Notes: generated by a model from the letters alone, not told the origin. 64,000 bases of DNA from Bacteroidales bacterium (GCA_020636835.1 JACJXC010000005.1:124001-188000); one strand, 5' to 3'; numbered from the stretch's first letter, positions 1-9,144 are shown. A program made the numbers and translations.

Positions 1-2
1 AT

Positions 3-824
3 ATTAGCCTTGTAAGTGGAATGGAGTTACCCGAAGGTTGGCTTGGCAAGAACTTCGCTTGTTACAACCTTGCGCAGAAGGCTAAGGGTGATTATTTGCT
101 ATATCTTGATGCCGACGTTAGGGTAAAACCTCAATTTATCGAGAATTCGCTTGGTTATATGCAGCACAACAAGTTGGCATTACTCTCATTCACGCCCTAC
201 CAAATCACCAAATCCTTTGGCGAGCGTATTACAGTGCCTGTGATGCAGTGGATTTTACTATCGTTATTGCCATTGCGGTTGGTTCAGTGGAGCAAACGGC
301 ATTCACTTTCCGCAGCCAATGGGCAAATGATGATGTTTAAAACCGAAATTTACCGTAAATACCAATGGCACGAGCAGTTTAAGGCAAACCCCGTAGAGGA
401 TATCTCCATAGCGCGTTCGGTAAAGAAATTGCGTTACCGTATGGCCACTCTGCTTGGAACCGAGAACGATATTCAATGCCGTATGTACAGCTCATACAAT
501 GAAGCAATAGCGGGCTTCTCCAAGAATGTATGCGATTTCTTTGGAAGAAACCATAAGGTGATGATTGCTTTTGCGGCTATCACGACATTAGGGCCATTCC
601 TCGTTCTGTTTATTATGCCATTTCCGCTGATTTTTGCCTATTTCTTTTCGGTTATTATGGCAAGAATGATGGTTGCCCAATTATCTAAACAATCTACATT
701 TATGAGTGTTTTACTGTTACCTATGCAGCAATTTGCATTTGTGCAGATGGTAAGAGCATGGATGAAAAGCCATAAAAGTGGAATATTAGTATGGAAAAGC
801 AGAGAAATAATTACCAACAAGTGA
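3..824 (+). CDS. Family 2 glycosyltransferase, C-terminal part (5' end outside window)
   Basis: The reading frame is open to the left edge, so this is the C-terminal part of a gene that starts upstream; the first in-frame ATG at base 21 is probably internal. A DAD metal/nucleotide-sugar motif lies in the context YLLYLDADVRV, about 36 residues into the visible part. It is followed by an NPVEDIS acceptor-site motif. Near the C-terminus are two hydrophobic membrane segments (FAAITTLGPFLVLFIM and following). This layout fits membrane-bound GT2 enzymes of the CrtQ/HpnI type that glycosylate lipids or carotenoid acids. The acceptor cannot be told from the sequence. The next gene overlaps or abuts its stop codon, so the two are probably co-transcribed. 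Confidence 0.8.
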   Translation: MSLVSGMELPEGWLGKNFACYNLAQKAKGDYLLYLDADVRVKPQFIENSLGYMQHNKLALLSFTPYQITKSFGERITVPVMQWILLSLLPLRLVQWSKRHSLSAANGQMMMFKTEIYRKYQWHEQFKANPVEDISIARSVKKLRYRMATLLGTENDIQCRMYSSYNEAIAGFSKNVCDFFGRNHKVMIAFAAITTLGPFLVLFIMPFPLIFAYFFSVIMARMMVAQLSKQSTFMSVLLLPMQQFAFVQMVRAWMKSHKSGILVWKSREIITNK

Positions 825-1582
825 TTTTCAGAAGTTTTATTCTGTTTTTATTACCATTTATTTTTGTTGTAAAAGTTGGCTCCGCAAATTCGTCGGTTTA
901 CGACAATAGACTATACAATTGCTTCGTTTCGAACAATATGCAGGAATGGCAAAAGGTAATTGTTGATTTGGAAATGGAGTTTGAGGCCACAAAAAGTATA
1001 AACACAGAGTTTCAGTTACTGCACGCCCAATATGGTTTTATTGGATTCTTATTAGGTTCAAAGCGAACATCGTTGGGCGAGGAGTACATTGCAAAAGCCG
1101 ATAAGCATATTGCCAGCTTGCTTAAATTGAATCCCAAGTGGGTTGAGGTTATGGCCTTGGAGGCGGCCATTATTGCCTACAAAATATCGATCCGGCCATA
1201 CAAGGCGCCTTTCCTTGGCCCAAAAAGTATAAGTTTGATTGATGATGCCTTGGAACTCGAACCAAACAACATCTACGCACTTATTGAGAAAGGAAACTCC
1301 AAGCATTATGCACCTTCGTTTGTGGGAGGAAGCCCCACTGAAGCGATTGTTAACTACCAAAAAGCAATTACAAATATAAAAGTCTCAAATAAAACAAAAA
1401 CCTGGTGGTACTTAAACACCCTAACTCAAATGGCCTTGGCTGCCGAAAAAGCCAAAAACTATACACTGGCATCAAAAATGTATAAAGAAATTCTCTCCAT
1501 TGAGCCCAATTTTAAATGGGTAAAGGACGAACTTTATCCAAAATTCATCAAGAAAACAAGCCCCCAAAAACGAGTAGGCTGA
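791..1582 (+). CDS. Secreted TPR-containing protein of unknown function
   Basis: This 263-residue protein opens with a signal-peptide-like segment (SFILFLLPFIFVV). Its body is helical and TPR-like: the repeat NNIYALIEKGNSKHY near the middle and a C-terminal repeat NYTLASKMYKEILSIEPN are recognisable. The likely cellular location is the periplasm or cell envelope. The ATG at 791 lies 34 bases inside the upstream glycosyltransferase gene. An in-frame GTG at 821 overlaps the upstream stop as GTGA and would still leave a usable signal peptide, so either start is possible and translational coupling is likely. The context suggests a role with the glycosyltransferase, but no enzymatic motif is visible. 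Confidence 0.75.
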   Translation: MEKQRNNYQQVIFRSFILFLLPFIFVVKVGSANSSVYDNRLYNCFVSNNMQEWQKVIVDLEMEFEATKSINTEFQLLHAQYGFIGFLLGSKRTSLGEEYIAKADKHIASLLKLNPKWVEVMALEAAIIAYKISIRPYKAPFLGPKSISLIDDALELEPNNIYALIEKGNSKHYAPSFVGGSPTEAIVNYQKAITNIKVSNKTKTWWYLNTLTQMALAAEKAKNYTLASKMYKEILSIEPNFKWVKDELYPKFIKKTSPQKRVG

Positions 1583-1733
1583 TCGACGACAAAAATTACT
1601 TGAATTGAGCCATCACTTCATTGTATACAAATACCAGTAATCGAATAATATTTTCGCCACTCCATTTTAATCCTTTTATTTTTTTTGCAGTCCATAATTA
1701 CAGTAACTTGTACAAAATTTAATTGTTATAGAT

Positions 1734-2795
1734 ATGTCTACATATAAGTATTTGACATTATGTTCATTCGCAGTTATTGCGGCAATCTCTGTTTCCTGTA
1801 GTAAAGGAGAAAAAAAGGATGGCAAACCTCAGGGTGGACGAGGTGGTGCCGGAATGTTTGTTGATGCAATAATTGTAAAGGAGGAGCCTATACAGCGTAC
1901 ACTTCAGGTTCCAGCAAGTATTTTACCCAACGAACAGGTTGAACTTAAAGCAGAGTCGTCGGGTAAACTTATCGAAATGAACCTTACCGAGGGTAGTTAC
2001 GTGAAAAAAGGGGAACTACTTGCCCGTATAAACGATAGCGAGCTCAGAGCGCTACTTCAAAAGAAGCAATACGATGAGAAATTGGCTGCCGATGACGAAA
2101 TACGCAAAAAACGATTGATTGAGATTAACGCAATTAGTATCCAGGACTACGAAGCAGCCCAGAATAAACTGGATGGTATTAGAGCCGAAATTCAGCAAAC
2201 CAAAGCCCAGATAGCTAAAGCCGAAGTACGAGCACCCTTCGATGGCAGAATAGGCCTTCGCTACGTGAGTATGGGTGCTTACATCTCAACAAATACAACA
2301 CTTGCCACATTAGTTCAGGATAATCCTTTAAAGATTGAATTCTCCGTTCCTGAAAGGTACTCTGCATATATTAAAAACGGACTTGAAGTTGCATTCACCG
2401 CTGGCGATTCGCCAACAAAATACCAGGCATTTATTTATGCCTCGGAATCGGCTATCGACCCAAATACTAGGTCGTTAAAGGTTCGTGCCAAGTATCCTAA
2501 TGTGAATGGCAAAATACTCCCGGGCTCCTTTGCCAAGGTGAATATTTTATTCCAAAATTTGCCTACCGCAATAATGATTCCTCCTCAATCCATTGTTCCC
2601 GATATGGAAATCCAAACCGTTTTTGTAGTTAAGGGTGGAAAAGCTGATAAAAAAATCATAACAGTTGGAGAACGAACCGGAATTGCAGCTGAAGTATTAG
2701 ACGGACTATTCGTTGGCGATACATTGGTGGTAACAGGCCTTAACTCATTACGAGCAGGCACTCCACTTACAGTTAAGGTAGTTGAGAAAAGATAA
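1734..2795 (+). CDS. RND efflux periplasmic adaptor (membrane fusion protein)
   Basis: This 353-residue lipoprotein has an N-terminal signal ending in ISVSC, so it is probably lipid-anchored in the periplasm. The order of domains is that of AcrA/HlyD adaptors: a biotinyl-lipoyl-like half (VELKAESSGKLIEMNLTEG), a short helical hairpin, the returning half (KAEVRAPFDGRIGLR), a beta-barrel and a membrane-proximal domain with the IPPQSIVPD signature. It should link the inner-membrane pump encoded next to the outer-membrane TolC protein third in the operon. The substrate is unknown. The Gly-rich stretch after the lipobox (QGGRGGAG) is a flexible linker. Confidence 0.93.
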   Translation: MSTYKYLTLCSFAVIAAISVSCSKGEKKDGKPQGGRGGAGMFVDAIIVKEEPIQRTLQVPASILPNEQVELKAESSGKLIEMNLTEGSYVKKGELLARINDSELRALLQKKQYDEKLAADDEIRKKRLIEINAISIQDYEAAQNKLDGIRAEIQQTKAQIAKAEVRAPFDGRIGLRYVSMGAYISTNTTLATLVQDNPLKIEFSVPERYSAYIKNGLEVAFTAGDSPTKYQAFIYASESAIDPNTRSLKVRAKYPNVNGKILPGSFAKVNILFQNLPTAIMIPPQSIVPDMEIQTVFVVKGGKADKKIITVGERTGIAAEVLDGLFVGDTLVVTGLNSLRAGTPLTVKVVEKR

Positions 2796-2799
2796 TGAG

Positions 2800-2838
2800 T
2801 TATTAAGTAATTGTAAAATTCACAAGATTACTTAATAA
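2800..2838 (+). promoter_or_regulatory. Strong intergenic hairpin between adaptor and RND pump genes
   Basis: TTATTAAGTAAT (2800-2811) and its exact reverse complement ATTACTTAATAA (2827-2838) flank a short spacer; an alternative inner pairing of TTGT (2811-2814) with ACAA (2822-2825) could extend the structure. There is no T-run after the stem, so it does not look like a simple terminator. It may be an mRNA-stability or partial-attenuation element that sets the adaptor-to-pump ratio. The function is inference. Confidence 0.5.
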
Positions 2839-2873
2839 TTCGAAAATTGGTTTAACGATAAAACTTCTTTAAA

Positions 2874-5800
2874 GTGAATATATCATCCGTAAGTATTAAC
2901 AGACCTGTATTAGCATCGGTACTTTCCATTGTGGTTGTGCTTTTCGGGATTATTGGGTTTTCCTACCTGGGGGTTAGGGAATATCCTAGCGTTGACCCAC
3001 CAATTGTATCTGTATCAACATCGTACACAGGAGCTAACTCTGCTGTAATTGAGGCTCAAATTACCGAGCCTTTGGAAGCGTCAATTAACGGTATTGCAGG
3101 GATTAAGTCTATTACCTCATCGAGTTCGGATGGACGAAGCAATATCACCATTGAGTTTGAACTTGGAGTTGATATGGAAGATGCTGCCAACGATGTTCGC
3201 GACCGCGTATCTCGTGCTGTCCGTAACATTCCACCCGACTCCGACCCACCTATCATAACCAAGGCCGATGCCAACGCTGAAACAATTATTACCATTACCG
3301 CTCAGAGCAATAAGCGAGATTTATTGGAGATGAGCGATATTGCTAATAATGTTATAAAAGAACGTATACAGACTATTTCGGGAGTTAGTCAAATCGGTAT
3401 TTGGGGTGAAAAACGTTACGCAATGCGCCTTTATTTAGACCCAAAGAAACTGGCATCGTTTGGAGTAACTCCAACAGATATTCGGAATGCGCTAAGCCGT
3501 GAAAATGTTGAATTACCAACAGGTAGAATTGAAGGATACTACACCGAGTTATCGATCCGTACTTTAGGAAGACTTGAAACTCCAGACCAATTCAACAATC
3601 TTATCATCAAATATGCTGGTGGAATTCCTGTTAAGCTCCGCGATGTTGGAAAAGCCGATTATGCACCCGAAAACGAGCGTAGCATCATGCGCGGCAACGG
3701 TCTCATTCCAATGGTTGGTATTGCAGTAACACCATTACCTGGCGCAAACTACATTAGCATTGCCGATGCTGTTTACGAACGAGTTGAACAGCTGAAACGC
3801 GAGTTACCCGAGGATATAAAACTCGACTATGCCTACGATGCAACCATTACAATTCGTAAAGCAATTACTGAGGTTGAGGAAACTGTACTTTTGGCTTTTG
3901 GATTGGTTGTTCTTGTAATTTTCATATTTCTCCGAAACTGGCGAACCACTCTTATTCCAATTATCGCCATTCCAATTTCATTAATTGGGACATTCTTTGT
4001 GATGTACCTTGCGGGGTTTTCAATCAATGTACTCTCGCTACTCGGGATTGTGCTTGCCACGGGTATTGTTGTGGATGATGCCATTGTGGTTATGGAGAAT
4101 ATCTACTCCAAAATTGAGCAAGGAATGGACAACTACAAGGCGGGATATAGAGGAAGTAAGGAAATCTACTTTGCAATTATTTCAACCACCATTACACTAA
4201 TTGCTGTGTTTATGCCAATTGTATTCCTAAGTGGTGTAACAGGTCGTTTGTTTAGAGAATTCGGAGTTGTGGTGGCTGGAGCCGTTTTAATATCGGCATT
4301 TGTTTCGCTTACCCTCACCCCTATGATGAGTACAAAACTTCTCCGGAAAACTCATAAAGAAGGTAGAATAATGGGAGCTATTGGTCGTGGAATTCAATGG
4401 CTATCGGATTACTACGGCCGTTCACTCTTAGGGTTTATGAATCGCAGATGGTTGGCCATTGGCATTATGGTTGCTTCAGGACTAATCATTATTTTAATAG
4501 GTCGATTAATCCCTTCGGAACTTGCCCCAATGGAGGATAAGAGCCGATTATCAATTCAAGCAACGGCTCCAGAAGGGACTGCATTCGAATCGATGGATGC
4601 CTATATGCTTAAATTAACCGAATTTGCCGATACCATATCTGAAAAAAGGGCAATGATTCAGCTAACCTCTCCCGGTTGGGGCGGTGGAAACAGTGGGTTT
4701 ATACGAATGCTATTGAAACAACCCAACGAACGCGAAAAATCGCAAGGACAAATAGCTGATGAAATATCTGCATTCCTGCGTAAACAAACCTTTGCTAGAG
4801 CATTTGTAGTTCAAGACCAAACCATTAGTACTGGACGTGGTGGTGGACTACCTGTGAACTTTGTGGTACAAGCACCAAACTTTGAGAAGCTAAAGCAGGT
4901 TGTTCCAGAGTTTCTTGCAAAAGCACAAGCCGACCAACGATTCCAAGTGGTTGATGTTAACCTAAAATTCAATAAACCAGAATTAGTAGTAGAAATTGAC
5001 CGTGACAAAGCACGCGCATCGGGAATTGCGGTTAGGGATATTGCCGAGGCATTACAGCTTTACTTCAGCGGACAACGTTACGGTTTCTTCATCCGAAATG
5101 GTAAACAGTACTACGTTATTGGTCAAGCAGAACGCAGCTACCGCGACGACCCTTCGGATTTAAAAGGTATTTACCTACGTGCCAGCGATGGTGCTTTGGT
5201 TGATTTGGGTAGTTTGATAAAAACATCGGAACAAAGTATTCCTCCACAACGTTACCGCTACAACCGCTATGTATCGGCCACCTTCAATGCATCACCTGCA
5301 CCGGGCTACACATTAGGACAAGGCATTGAGGCAATGCGCGAAATTTCAAAAAATACACTCGACGACACTTTTGCCACAACATTAACCGGAACATCGCAAC
5401 AGTTTGAGGAAAGTTCAAACAGTTTGCTATTTGCATTCGTCCTTGCACTGGTACTGGTTTACCTAATTTTGGCAGCCCAATTTGAGAGTTTCCGCGACCC
5501 GCTGATAATAATGTTCACAGTACCCCTTGCACTTGCAGGAGCGTTGCTATCGCTATGGGTATTCGGACAAACTTTGAACATATTCAGCCAAATTGGTATT
5601 GTTGTACTTATTGGTATTGTTACCAAAAACGGCATTCTGATTGTTGAGTTTGCCAACCAGAAAAAAGAGGAAGGCATGAGTAAACTCGAGGCGGTTGAAT
5701 TTGCGGCAAAACAACGTTTGCGCCCAATTCTGATGACCAGCTTAGCAACCATATTCGGAGCATTACCAATTGCCCTTGCACTCGGAGCCGCATCAACAAG

Positions 5801-5933
5801 CCGTATACCAATGGGTATAACAATTATTGGCGGTTTGCTATTCTCGTTAGTGCTTACGCTTTACGTTATTCCTGCGCTTTACACATATATTTCGACCAAG
5901 AAAGCCAATGTGATACGGCACGATGAGGAGTAG
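2874..5933 (+). CDS. RND (HAE1/AcrB-type) efflux transporter permease
   Basis: The 1019-residue length is typical of AcrB/MexB-type pumps. The start is a GTG (VNISSVSINRPVLA), which places the first transmembrane helix right at the N-terminus as in the family. The proton-relay pair is visible in TM4 (GIVVDDAIVVMENI) and the relay lysine in TM10 (GIVTKNGILIVEF). Two large periplasmic loops lie between TM1/2 and TM7/8, with PN1-type sequences such as SSDGRSNITIEF. The protein should export amphiphilic compounds using the proton gradient, as a trimer with the adjacent adaptor and TolC. The specificity is not readable. It is complete, with no visible defects. Confidence 0.95.
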   Translation: MNISSVSINRPVLASVLSIVVVLFGIIGFSYLGVREYPSVDPPIVSVSTSYTGANSAVIEAQITEPLEASINGIAGIKSITSSSSDGRSNITIEFELGVDMEDAANDVRDRVSRAVRNIPPDSDPPIITKADANAETIITITAQSNKRDLLEMSDIANNVIKERIQTISGVSQIGIWGEKRYAMRLYLDPKKLASFGVTPTDIRNALSRENVELPTGRIEGYYTELSIRTLGRLETPDQFNNLIIKYAGGIPVKLRDVGKADYAPENERSIMRGNGLIPMVGIAVTPLPGANYISIADAVYERVEQLKRELPEDIKLDYAYDATITIRKAITEVEETVLLAFGLVVLVIFIFLRNWRTTLIPIIAIPISLIGTFFVMYLAGFSINVLSLLGIVLATGIVVDDAIVVMENIYSKIEQGMDNYKAGYRGSKEIYFAIISTTITLIAVFMPIVFLSGVTGRLFREFGVVVAGAVLISAFVSLTLTPMMSTKLLRKTHKEGRIMGAIGRGIQWLSDYYGRSLLGFMNRRWLAIGIMVASGLIIILIGRLIPSELAPMEDKSRLSIQATAPEGTAFESMDAYMLKLTEFADTISEKRAMIQLTSPGWGGGNSGFIRMLLKQPNEREKSQGQIADEISAFLRKQTFARAFVVQDQTISTGRGGGLPVNFVVQAPNFEKLKQVVPEFLAKAQADQRFQVVDVNLKFNKPELVVEIDRDKARASGIAVRDIAEALQLYFSGQRYGFFIRNGKQYYVIGQAERSYRDDPSDLKGIYLRASDGALVDLGSLIKTSEQSIPPQRYRYNRYVSATFNASPAPGYTLGQGIEAMREISKNTLDDTFATTLTGTSQQFEESSNSLLFAFVLALVLVYLILAAQFESFRDPLIIMFTVPLALAGALLSLWVFGQTLNIFSQIGIVVLIGIVTKNGILIVEFANQKKEEGMSKLEAVEFAAKQRLRPILMTSLATIFGALPIALALGAASTSRIPMGITIIGGLLFSLVLTLYVIPALYTYISTKKANVIRHDEE

Positions 5934-5975
5934 TATAATGCTGATAATTAATGGTTGATAGTTAAAGAATTTAGA

Positions 5976-7307
5976 ATGAAAGATTTGAACGGTATGAATT
6001 TTAGAAAAACATATTTAATGATAGTATTCTTGCTTACAAGTATTTATACTATCGGTCAAGATACCCTGTCGCTTTCCGATGCGGTAAAAATTGGGATGGA
6101 GAACAATTTCTCCATTCGAATTGCACGCAACGATGTTTCCATTGCCGATAATAATAACACGCTTGGCAATGCAGGATTCCTGCCAAAGGTTGATGCATCG
6201 GCATCGAGCAATAATTCATTCTATAACATTAATCAGGAGCTAGCCGACGGATCAAACTACAAGAACTCAAGCTACCCCAGCTACGGTTTGTCGGGTGGAG
6301 TTTTAATGAATTGGACACTATTCGACGGCTTTGCAATGTTTGCTAACAAGCAAAAGTACTCGACCCTTGAGGAGTTAAGCAACGTCAACTTTCAGATGAC
6401 CGTTGAGGATGCTGCAGCCTCAATAATTATCAACTACTACACAATTGCCATTGAGAATAACTTGTTGGAAAACTACCATGAGGCACTAACCCTATCGCGC
6501 GATAGATTGAGAATTGCCCGCGAAAAAGCTGCAATTGGCACCAGTTACCAAATTGCGGTAATGCAGGCCGAAGTTGATTACAGAGCCGACTCATCGCAGA
6601 TGCTCCAGCAGGTTAATAAGATTCAGAACTTGAAAATCAACCTGAATAAACTAATTGGACGCGAGCCAGAAATCAACTTCAATGTTAAAAAACTGGCTCC
6701 TGAAGTTGTATCCATTGAACTCAACACAATAATTGAGAATTTAGTTAATCAGAACAAAGAGCTGCAAGCGGCTAGGTTGAATTTACGACTTAAGGATATT
6801 GCCATTCGTGAGGCACAGGCATCGCGCTATCCTCGAATCGGAATTTCTCCTGCATACAACTTTTCCCGAACATCAACCCCCGAGGGTAGTACGGAGTTAA
6901 ACCGTTCCTTTGGCCCTGCAATTGGCATTAGTGCAGGAATAACGCTATTTAATGGTTTTAATGCAACTAGAAATATTAAAAACGCTAGAATTTACAGGGA
7001 TAATCAGGATTTAATCAATCAATCCAAAGTTCAAAACTTAAAGGGTGAAGCAATTAAATACTACAATAACCTTGTGCTAGCAAAGAATCTTGTTGAGCTT
7101 GAGCAAAAATCGGCAGAACTTGCCAAAACAAACTCTAACGTTGCCATGGAAAAGTATCGGATTGGGATTATCAGCGACATTGAGCTGCGCGATGCCCAAA
7201 TTAAGTATCTCGATGCCGAGTACCGATACCTTAACGCCCTGATGCAGGCAAAAACTGCCGAAGTGGAACTTCAGGTATTAATGGGAGCGGTAAATATTCC
7301 ACAATAA
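5976..7307 (+). CDS. TolC-family outer membrane efflux protein
   Basis: Third gene of the RND operon, about 443 residues. It has a signal peptide (KTYLMIVFLLTSIYTIGQ) followed by two OEP repeats, each starting with the family's SLSDAVKIGMENN-type helix, and long coiled-coil helices that form the periplasmic tunnel. I start at ATG 5976; an in-frame ATG at 5994 gives an even tighter signal peptide, and a TTG at 5955 is less likely. The gene lies only a few dozen bases after the pump and is followed by a good terminator, so adaptor-pump-TolC form one transcription unit. Confidence 0.93.
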   Translation: MKDLNGMNFRKTYLMIVFLLTSIYTIGQDTLSLSDAVKIGMENNFSIRIARNDVSIADNNNTLGNAGFLPKVDASASSNNSFYNINQELADGSNYKNSSYPSYGLSGGVLMNWTLFDGFAMFANKQKYSTLEELSNVNFQMTVEDAAASIIINYYTIAIENNLLENYHEALTLSRDRLRIAREKAAIGTSYQIAVMQAEVDYRADSSQMLQQVNKIQNLKINLNKLIGREPEINFNVKKLAPEVVSIELNTIIENLVNQNKELQAARLNLRLKDIAIREAQASRYPRIGISPAYNFSRTSTPEGSTELNRSFGPAIGISAGITLFNGFNATRNIKNARIYRDNQDLINQSKVQNLKGEAIKYYNNLVLAKNLVELEQKSAELAKTNSNVAMEKYRIGIISDIELRDAQIKYLDAEYRYLNALMQAKTAEVELQVLMGAVNIPQ

Positions 7308-7330
7308 AACATATTGATAATCAATCAGAA

Positions 7331-7362
7331 AACCTCAAAAGCGAATTTTGAGGTTTTTTTTT
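7331..7362 (+). terminator. Rho-independent terminator of the RND operon
   Basis: A perfect 10-bp stem AACCTCAAAA (7331-7340) / TTTTGAGGTT (7346-7355) with a GCGAA loop is followed by a run of T to 7362, just after the TolC stop. Confidence 0.9.
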
Positions 7363-7427
7363 CGACATAAAGTTGTAACTTGTATTATTATGACAACTAA
7401 CCAATTTATTCACTTAAATCTATCACT

Positions 7428-7619
7428 ATGAAAAAAATGTTATACGCTATTGCAATTGCATCACTATTTATGATGAGTTGTTCAGGGGCATCAAAAGAAG
7501 AAGCCAAAGAGCAGCAAGAAATAATCGTTAACGATTCAATTGCCAGCGAAGCAGAAAAAAGTGCTGCCGACATTCAGGAATCTGTAAATGAAGTAGATTC
7601 TCTTGTTAACGAACTTTAA
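7428..7619 (+). CDS. Small lipoprotein of unknown function
   Basis: A 63-residue product with a clear lipoprotein signal (IASLFMMSC) leaves a mature peptide of about 45 residues rich in Glu, Ala and Ser, predicted as one amphipathic helix. It lies 11 bases upstream of the next gene, so the two are probably co-transcribed after the RND terminator. I see no domain. Small acidic helical lipoproteins like this are common in Bacteroidota envelopes, and a structural role is possible. Confidence 0.7.
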   Translation: MKKMLYAIAIASLFMMSCSGASKEEAKEQQEIIVNDSIASEAEKSAADIQESVNEVDSLVNEL

Positions 7620-7630
7620 AACCAAACACT

Positions 7631-8257
7631 ATGAAAACAAAATTCACAAGCAGCTTGCTGTGCATTGCATTAGCGTTATGCTTTATCACTTTTAGCAGCG
7701 CAGACGCTTACGCTCAACAACAAAAAGGAAAAGGAAAGGGTAAAAAAGAGGTAAAAACCGAGAAGGATACACTCGATAAAAAACTTCAGGGTAAGAACAA
7801 AGCCGATGGTAGCGGAAAAGGGAATAAAAACATTTCGGAAGGCACAAAGGATACTCTAAAAACAAAAACCGCAGACTCCACAGCAGCCGAACAAAAAGGC
7901 AAAGGCAAGAATAAAGAGGGTAAAGGAAATGCCTATGGCAAAAATAAAGGCGAAAATTCGGGTAAAGAATTTGGCCAAAACAGAGCCCAAGAAGCCAAGA
8001 TGAACAAGGAGAATAAGGAAAAAGAGCTTGACGAATCCGTAACCGAAGGCGAACAAAAAGTTAAAGAAGCCAAGGAGAAAGTAAAACAAGCCCGTGAAAA
8101 ACTCGAAAAGGAAAAGAAAGAAAAGAAAGTTAAGGATAAGGAGTATAACGAGCGTAAAGCCAAGATAGACAAAGCCGAGCAAGCTGCAAATGAGCTCGAG
8201 GCAAAAGTAGAAAAGGAAAAAGCCAAAAAAAATAAAACTGAGGAGATTGCTCAATAA
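7631..8257 (+). CDS. Secreted Lys/Glu/Gly-rich low-complexity protein
   Basis: The 208-residue product has a good signal peptide (LLCIALALCFITFSSADAYA). The first half is built from irregular KGKGKK / GKNK / KGKG repeats, and the second half is a highly charged Lys/Glu coiled coil from about residue 120. No enzymatic domain is visible. A highly basic exported protein may bind nucleic acid or anionic envelope polymers. The composition, rather than homology, is the main thing seen. It follows the small lipoprotein closely and ends right at a bidirectional terminator. The complementary strand holds long open frames that are composition artefacts. Confidence 0.75.
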   Translation: MKTKFTSSLLCIALALCFITFSSADAYAQQQKGKGKGKKEVKTEKDTLDKKLQGKNKADGSGKGNKNISEGTKDTLKTKTADSTAAEQKGKGKNKEGKGNAYGKNKGENSGKEFGQNRAQEAKMNKENKEKELDESVTEGEQKVKEAKEKVKQAREKLEKEKKEKKVKDKEYNERKAKIDKAEQAANELEAKVEKEKAKKNKTEEIAQ

Positions 8258-8260
8258 AAA

Positions 8261-8293
8261 AACTGCCAGAGAAAATCTGGCAGTTTTCTTTTT
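8261..8293. terminator. Bidirectional terminator between convergent genes
   Basis: A perfect 10-bp stem AACTGCCAGA (8261-8270) / TCTGGCAGTT (8276-8285) with a GAAAA loop has T-rich sequence on the right and A-rich sequence on the left, so it can serve both the Lys-rich gene (+) and the peroxiredoxin gene (-). Confidence 0.88.
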
Positions 8294-8308
8294 AATGAAA
8301 GCAAAGTT

Positions 8309-9019
8309 CTACTTCTTAAGAATTTTCTTCATAACTGTATCCTTGTCCAATTTCTTGGTGCAGAAAAACCAATCGTGGCATTTAACTGATTCGTCCTTGG
8401 TCTCCATGCGCTCTTTAGCCACTCCGCAAGATCCTGCAGTTGGAACAATTACATCGTCGCCTGGGCGCCAATCGGCAGGGGTTGCAATCTTAAACTCGTC
8501 GGCGGTTTGTAGCGCAATAACCACACGGTAAAGCTCATCAAAATTACGCCCTAAGCTCAATGGGTAGTAAATTACTGTACGTATAATTCCGTTGGGGTCT
8601 ATCACAAAAACGGCACGTACTGCCTTAGTATTGCTCTCGCCAGGCATCATCATACCGTACTTTTTGGCAACCTCCATGGTAATATCCTCAATCAAAGGGA
8701 AAGTAACCTCAACATCCTTCATCCCTTTGTAATTGATCTTCTCCTTAATTGTACGCAACCATGCAATATGGCTATAAAGCCCGTCAACCGAAAGGCCCAC
8801 CAACTTACAGTTAGCTTCGTTGAACTGCTTTTCCATTGTTGCAAAGGTCATAAACTCCGATGTACACACAGGTGTAAAATCGGCTGGGTGACTGAAAAGA
8901 ATTACCCAACTTCCCTTATAATCGGCAGGGAAATTAATTTCGCCCTGAGTGGTTACAGCCTTAAACTCAGGAGCCTTGTCGCCAATTCGTGGCATTGCAT
9001 AAACTTGATTCTCTTCCAT
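8309..9019 (-). CDS. Peroxiredoxin, Prx6/1-Cys-type with C-terminal cysteines
   Basis: A 236-residue AhpC/TSA-fold thiol peroxidase that reduces H2O2 and organic peroxides in the cytoplasm. The peroxidatic Cys is residue 52 in PADFTPVCTSEF. The length and C-terminal domain fit the Prx6 class. Further cysteines at about residues 214 and 220 (CHDWFFC) have the six-residue spacing of the second and third cysteines in the archaeal Aeropyrum thiol peroxidase, and one may act as the resolving cysteine. An alternative start is the internal MPRIGDKAPEF. It lies downstream of the Fur-like and DPSL genes on the same strand after a 125-base gap, and is probably part of the same peroxide response. Confidence 0.92.
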   Translation of the reverse strand: MEENQVYAMPRIGDKAPEFKAVTTQGEINFPADYKGSWVILFSHPADFTPVCTSEFMTFATMEKQFNEANCKLVGLSVDGLYSHIAWLRTIKEKINYKGMKDVEVTFPLIEDITMEVAKKYGMMMPGESNTKAVRAVFVIDPNGIIRTVIYYPLSLGRNFDELYRVVIALQTADEFKIATPADWRPGDDVIVPTAGSCGVAKERMETKDESVKCHDWFFCTKKLDKDTVMKKILKK

Positions 9020-9061
9020 TTTTTTGATTTTTATTTAGTTAGACAATTTGAACAGATTTGT

Positions 9062-9135
9062 GGAGTGCTGGATGGTTGGATTATTGGAGTGATTTTAACT
9101 AATATTTCCCCATCGCCCCACTACTCCATCACTCC
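9062..9135. repeat. Degenerate purine-rich short repeats with inverted copies
   Basis: The 125-base gap between the DPSL and peroxiredoxin genes holds loosely repeated GGAGTG / GGATGG / GGATTATT units. GGAGTGAT (9086-9093) is matched by its exact reverse complement ATCACTCC (9128-9135). It may fold as a hairpin in the mRNA. No protein is encoded. Confidence 0.45.
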
Positions 9136-9144
9136 TATATTCCT

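Noticed and set aside
7856..8254. Long open frames on the strand opposite the Lys/Gly-rich protein
   Set aside because: Lys-rich codons (AAA/AAG) read as Phe/Leu on the other strand. This is a composition shadow without start context or homology.
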